Below are positions 61,364 to 64,000 of a stretch of DNA of 64,000 nt, one piece after another. The notes below the pieces were generated by a model. The model had not been told where the DNA came from. It was given only the letters and a program-made list of their open reading frames with translations, and searched no databases. Origin of the DNA: Saccharomycopsis crataegensis (lineage: Eukaryota; Ascomycota; Saccharomycetes; Ascoideales; Saccharomycopsidaceae). The DNA is taken from positions 310,001 to 374,000 of the forward strand of contig NW_027043824.1 of NCBI RefSeq assembly GCF_037102585.1. Reading direction: 5' to 3'. Numbering within the stretch: the first letter of the stretch is position 1; each line of letters opens with the position of its first letter. The position numbers and the translations under genes were made by a program.

Positions 61364-61970
61364 GTTTATCGTTGGTGGTTTTACGTTGATACCCGACAAG
61401 ACAGTCCGGATTTGAAGGATTTATTCGAATGAAAAGGATGCAAGAGGAAATATCACAGTCTCAGGAATTGGAATTAAAGCCCCAGAGATGAGTTTCTTGA
61501 AAAGTAATACATAATTAAATACTGAAAAACAGCAATACATGAGCAAAAAAAGCATAAAACATAAATATATTTTGAATACTACTACCTCTTGGTATTGCTC
61601 CTTTTTTGGCCATAAATCTGGGAGGAGTGTGTAACTGGGTAAGTGAGCTGTCCTTTTTAGTGCCATCCTAGATCATTTTAAATAATCAAGTACGAATTAT
61701 GATTACACCGAGGAATAATACCAACAACTACTTGGATCCCTACTATTATCAAGAGTATTGCACCGCCACAATGGTGCATGTTGGGCAGAGAGATTAGCAG
61801 CCCTGCGACGTGCTCCCAACAAACTCAGCTGCAGAATTCCAACATTTTGTGCTGCCAAAACTTTTTTTCTATTTATCAATAAAGGTTTTTTTTCTGCTGT
61901 TTTCAATCTAATTCAGTTGAACAATCTTCAATCGACGACTGTCAATTATTGAAACATATATCTAAACAAA
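61364..61970. promoter_or_regulatory. F-box gene 3' region and FAS2 promoter
   Basis: About 600 bp. Contains two adjacent inverted repeats, TGCACC..GGTGCA (about 61759-61778) and TGTTGGG..CCCAACA (61779-61821), in a patch of higher GC. No CATGTG-type inositol/choline element recognised close to the start. Confidence 0.5.
61779..61821. repeat. 43-bp segment bounded by TGTTGGG / CCCAACA
   Basis: Perfect 7-bp terminal inverted repeats flank 29 bp that include GGGC..GCCC. It can form a cruciform or may be a bound site in the FAS2 promoter. Flanks show no target-site duplication. Confidence 0.5.
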
Positions 61971-64000
61971 ATGCGTGCTGAAGTCGAACAAGAGCTCGCC
62001 CATACTCTTCTTATTGAGCTTTTGGCTTACCAATTCGCCTCTCCTGTCAGATGGATTGAATCCCAAGATGTCATCTTGAAAGACTACAAGGCTGAAAGAA
62101 TCATTGAAATTGGTCCTTCCCCAACCTTGATTGGTATGGCCAAGAGAACATTGAGCAAGTATGAAGCCTTTGACCAAGCTTTGAACATCAACCGTGAACT
62201 TTTGAGTTACTCTAATGACAAGGACGCCATCTACTATGCTTCAAACGATGCTCCAGCTCCAAAGGCCGCTGCTCCAACTCCAAAGGCCGCTCCAGCTCCA
62301 GCTCCAAAGGCTGCTCCAGCCCCTGTTGCCGCTCCAGCCCCGGCTCCGGTCGCTGCTGCTGCTGGCCCAGTTGCCGATGAAGGTATCAAGGCTGCTTTCA
62401 TGGTTCAAGTTTTGGTTGCCCACAAATTGAAGAAACCACTTAGTGATATCCCAATGACCAAGACCATCAAAGAGTTGGTCAATGGTAAATCTACCGTTCA
62501 AAACGAAATCTTGGGTGACTTGGGTAAAGAATTCGGTGCTACCCCAGAAAAACCAGAAGATACCCCATTGCAAGAATTGGCCGAAAAATTCCAAGACTCT
62601 TACAATGGTCAGTTAGGTAAGACCTCTAGTACTTTGGTTTCCAAGTTGATGAGTTCCAAGATGCCTGGTGGATTCTCTTTGACCGTTGCCAAGAAATACC
62701 TTGAAACTAAATTCGGTTTGGGTCCACTTAGACAAGATGCCGTCTTGTTGACCGGTGTTGTCAACGAACCTTCTGCTCGTTTGGCCTCCGAAGGTGATGC
62801 CAAAGCTTTCTTGGATGACGCTGCTCAAAAATATGCTGCTTCTAATGGTGTCACCTTGGGTGCTCCAGCTGCTGCCGCTGCCGCCCCAGTTGCTATGGGT
62901 GGTGCTCCAGCTGGTCCAGCTGGTCCAGCTCAAGCCATTCCTGATGAACCAGTTAAGGCTCAATTATTGCTTCATGTTTTGGTTGCTGCCAAATTGAAGA
63001 AGCCAATGGAACAAATTCCATTGTCCAAGTCTATTAAGGATTTAGTCAACGGTAAGTCAACCATTCAAAACGAAATCTTGGGTGATTTGGGTAAAGAATT
63101 CGGGGAAACTCCTGAAAAACCAGAAGAAATCCCATTGCAAGAATTAGCCGAAACTATGCAAGAGGGCTTCTCTGGTCAATTGGGTAAGACTTCTAGTAGT
63201 TTGATCAACAAGTTGTTTGCTGCTAAATTCCCAGGTGGTTACGGTATCGGTGTTGCTAGAAGATATTTGGAATCCACCTATGGTTTGGGTGCCGGTAGAC
63301 AAGATTCCGTTTTCCTTGTTGCCTTGGCCAACGAACCTGCTGCCAGACTTGGTGGTGAACCAGAAGCTAAGGCTTTCTTGGATGAATCGGCTACTAAGTA
63401 CGCTTCTACCGCCGGTATTTCTCTTTCCCAAGGTGGTGCTGGTGGTGCTGTCGGTGGTGGTGCTATGATCGATACCGCCGCTTTGGAAGAAATCACCAAG
63501 GACCAAAAGTTCATGGCTAAGCAACACTTGAAGGTTTTGGCTAAGTACTTGAAGGTTGACCTTAAGGATGGTGAAAAGCAATATTTGAAGCAAAAGGAAG
63601 CCAATGAACTTTTGCAAAAGGAGTTGGATTTCTTGTCCGAAGAATTGGGAGAAACTTTTGTCAATGGTATTAAGCCATCTTTCTCCGCCAAGAAGGCTAG
63701 AGTTTACAACTCTTACTGGGCCTGGGCTCGTCAAGATCTTTTGAGCATGTATTACGAAATTATCTTTGGTAACTTGTCTGAAAAGGACATTAACAGAGAC
63801 ATCATTGCCAAGTGTATCAGCATCATGAACAGAGCTAACCCAGAATTGATCAAGTTTATGGAATACTTTGTCAACGTTGTCGCTAACGAAAAGGCCGCTA
63901 ACTCTAAGGACTCCAAGAACAACTATGAATTGGCTAAGCAATTGGGTGGTGAATTGATCAAAAACTGTAAACAAGCTTTGAGCCAAGACCCAGTTTTTAA
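61971..64000 (+). CDS. FAS2: Fatty acid synthase alpha subunit with two tandem ACP domains (5' part)
   Basis: First 676 codons; the frame runs off the window without a stop. It opens MRAEVEQELAHTLLIELLAYQFASPVRWIE, the N-terminal malonyl/palmitoyl-transferase portion of yeast Fas2. An Ala/Pro linker (about 91-134) leads to ACP-1 (135-297, phosphopantetheine site NGKSTVQNE, Ser174), a second Ala/Pro/Gly linker (297-322), then ACP-2 (323-486, NGKSTIQNE, Ser363). After a Gly-rich linker comes the MID.AALEEITKD region that normally follows the single yeast ACP and precedes the ketoreductase. S. cerevisiae and Candida albicans Fas2 have one ACP. Strong codon bias, high expression. Both serines are intact. 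Confidence 0.95.
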   Translation, partial: MRAEVEQELAHTLLIELLAYQFASPVRWIESQDVILKDYKAERIIEIGPSPTLIGMAKRTLSKYEAFDQALNINRELLSYSNDKDAIYYASNDAPAPKAAAPTPKAAPAPAPKAAPAPVAAPAPAPVAAAAGPVADEGIKAAFMVQVLVAHKLKKPLSDIPMTKTIKELVNGKSTVQNEILGDLGKEFGATPEKPEDTPLQELAEKFQDSYNGQLGKTSSTLVSKLMSSKMPGGFSLTVAKKYLETKFGLGPLRQDAVLLTGVVNEPSARLASEGDAKAFLDDAAQKYAASNGVTLGAPAAAAAAPVAMGGAPAGPAGPAQAIPDEPVKAQLLLHVLVAAKLKKPMEQIPLSKSIKDLVNGKSTIQNEILGDLGKEFGETPEKPEEIPLQELAETMQEGFSGQLGKTSSSLINKLFAAKFPGGYGIGVARRYLESTYGLGAGRQDSVFLVALANEPAARLGGEPEAKAFLDESATKYASTAGISLSQGGAGGAVGGGAMIDTAALEEITKDQKFMAKQHLKVLAKYLKVDLKDGEKQYLKQKEANELLQKELDFLSEELGETFVNGIKPSFSAKKARVYNSYWAWARQDLLSMYYEIIFGNLSEKDINRDIIAKCISIMNRANPELIKFMEYFVNVVANEKAANSKDSKNNYELAKQLGGELIKNCKQALSQDPVF
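62373..62859 (+). other. FAS2: FAS2 ACP domain 1
   Basis: Residues 135-297. Full-length fungal-type ACP including the C-terminal structural half (RQDAVLL..., NEPSARL, AKAFLDDAAQKYA). It differs from the family consensus at positions that ACP-2 keeps, for example EGIKAAFMVQVLVAH versus EPVKAQLLLHVLVAA and GPLRQD versus GAGRQD. Confidence 0.93.
62937..63428 (+). other. FAS2: FAS2 ACP domain 2
   Basis: Residues 323-486. Closer to the single ACP of other yeasts (DEPVKA.LLLHVLVA, GLGAGRQDSV, NEPAARL). By eye about 60 per cent identical to ACP-1, with the stretch around the active serine nearly identical in both protein and DNA. Confidence 0.93.

Noticed and set aside
61779-61821. TGTTGGG...CCCAACA segment as a solo LTR
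   Set aside because: At 43 bp it is far too short for a yeast LTR, and there is no target-site duplication or internal remnant.
62215-63691. Open frames on other frames and strand inside FAS2
   Set aside because: Shadow frames of the highly biased, Ala/Pro-rich FAS2 coding sequence.

Overview
The window is a piece of a budding-yeast (Saccharomycotina) nuclear chromosome. It is AT-rich and gene-dense, with short intergenic regions full of A/T tracts. Introns are few and sit at the 5' end of genes, with TACTAAC branch points. The tRNA genes are intron-bearing and interspersed, and the proteins are recognisable orthologues of yeast housekeeping genes (RPT2, CAB2, SCC2, LYS9, TAF6, GPM1, RPA12, UTR1, FAS2). 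Gene order is not that of Saccharomyces cerevisiae. I cannot place the genus, and CTG codons are too few and too ambiguous to fix the genetic code.

Layout. 1-6.4 kb: RPT2 (three exons, the first only an ATG), CAB2, a PSI1/CST26-type acyltransferase and an IZH receptor. 6.9-13.7 kb: two large paralogous genes, tail to tail as an inverted duplication with its promoters and 3' flanks; each encodes a PD-(D/E)XK-like nuclease region followed by a protein-kinase-like domain. 14.8-25.1 kb: SCC2 (two exons), a fumarate reductase with a C-terminal cytochrome b5 domain, and a nitronate monooxygenase. 25.5-26.2 kb: a decayed copy of the nuclease-kinase family. 26.7-39.5 kb: VHC1, a TMA108-type M1 peptidase, MRPL36, LYS9, a second decayed copy, and TAF6. 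40-46.6 kb: a secreted GH16-like protein lacking the catalytic motif, a DCG1-like gene interrupted by one in-frame stop, a Zn2Cys6 regulator and the SNF1 beta subunit. 47-57 kb: IDI1, GPM1, RPA12, ADD66, UTR1, a HAD/SAK-type protein and a xanthine/urate permease. 57.9-64 kb: tRNA-Ile(AAU) and tRNA-Tyr(GUA), both with introns, an F-box-like protein, and the 5' part of FAS2, cut by the window end.

Most genes are independent housekeeping units. Functional pairings seen: RPT2 and ADD66 both serve the proteasome; GPM1 and RPA12 share a divergent promoter; DCG1 (purine/allantoin neighbourhood in yeast), the zinc-cluster regulator and the purine permease suggest nitrogen control, supported by GATA motifs. 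The two most unusual items are the nuclease-kinase family (two whole and two broken copies in about 31 kb) and a FAS2 that carries two acyl-carrier-protein domains in tandem, each with its own phosphopantetheine serine.
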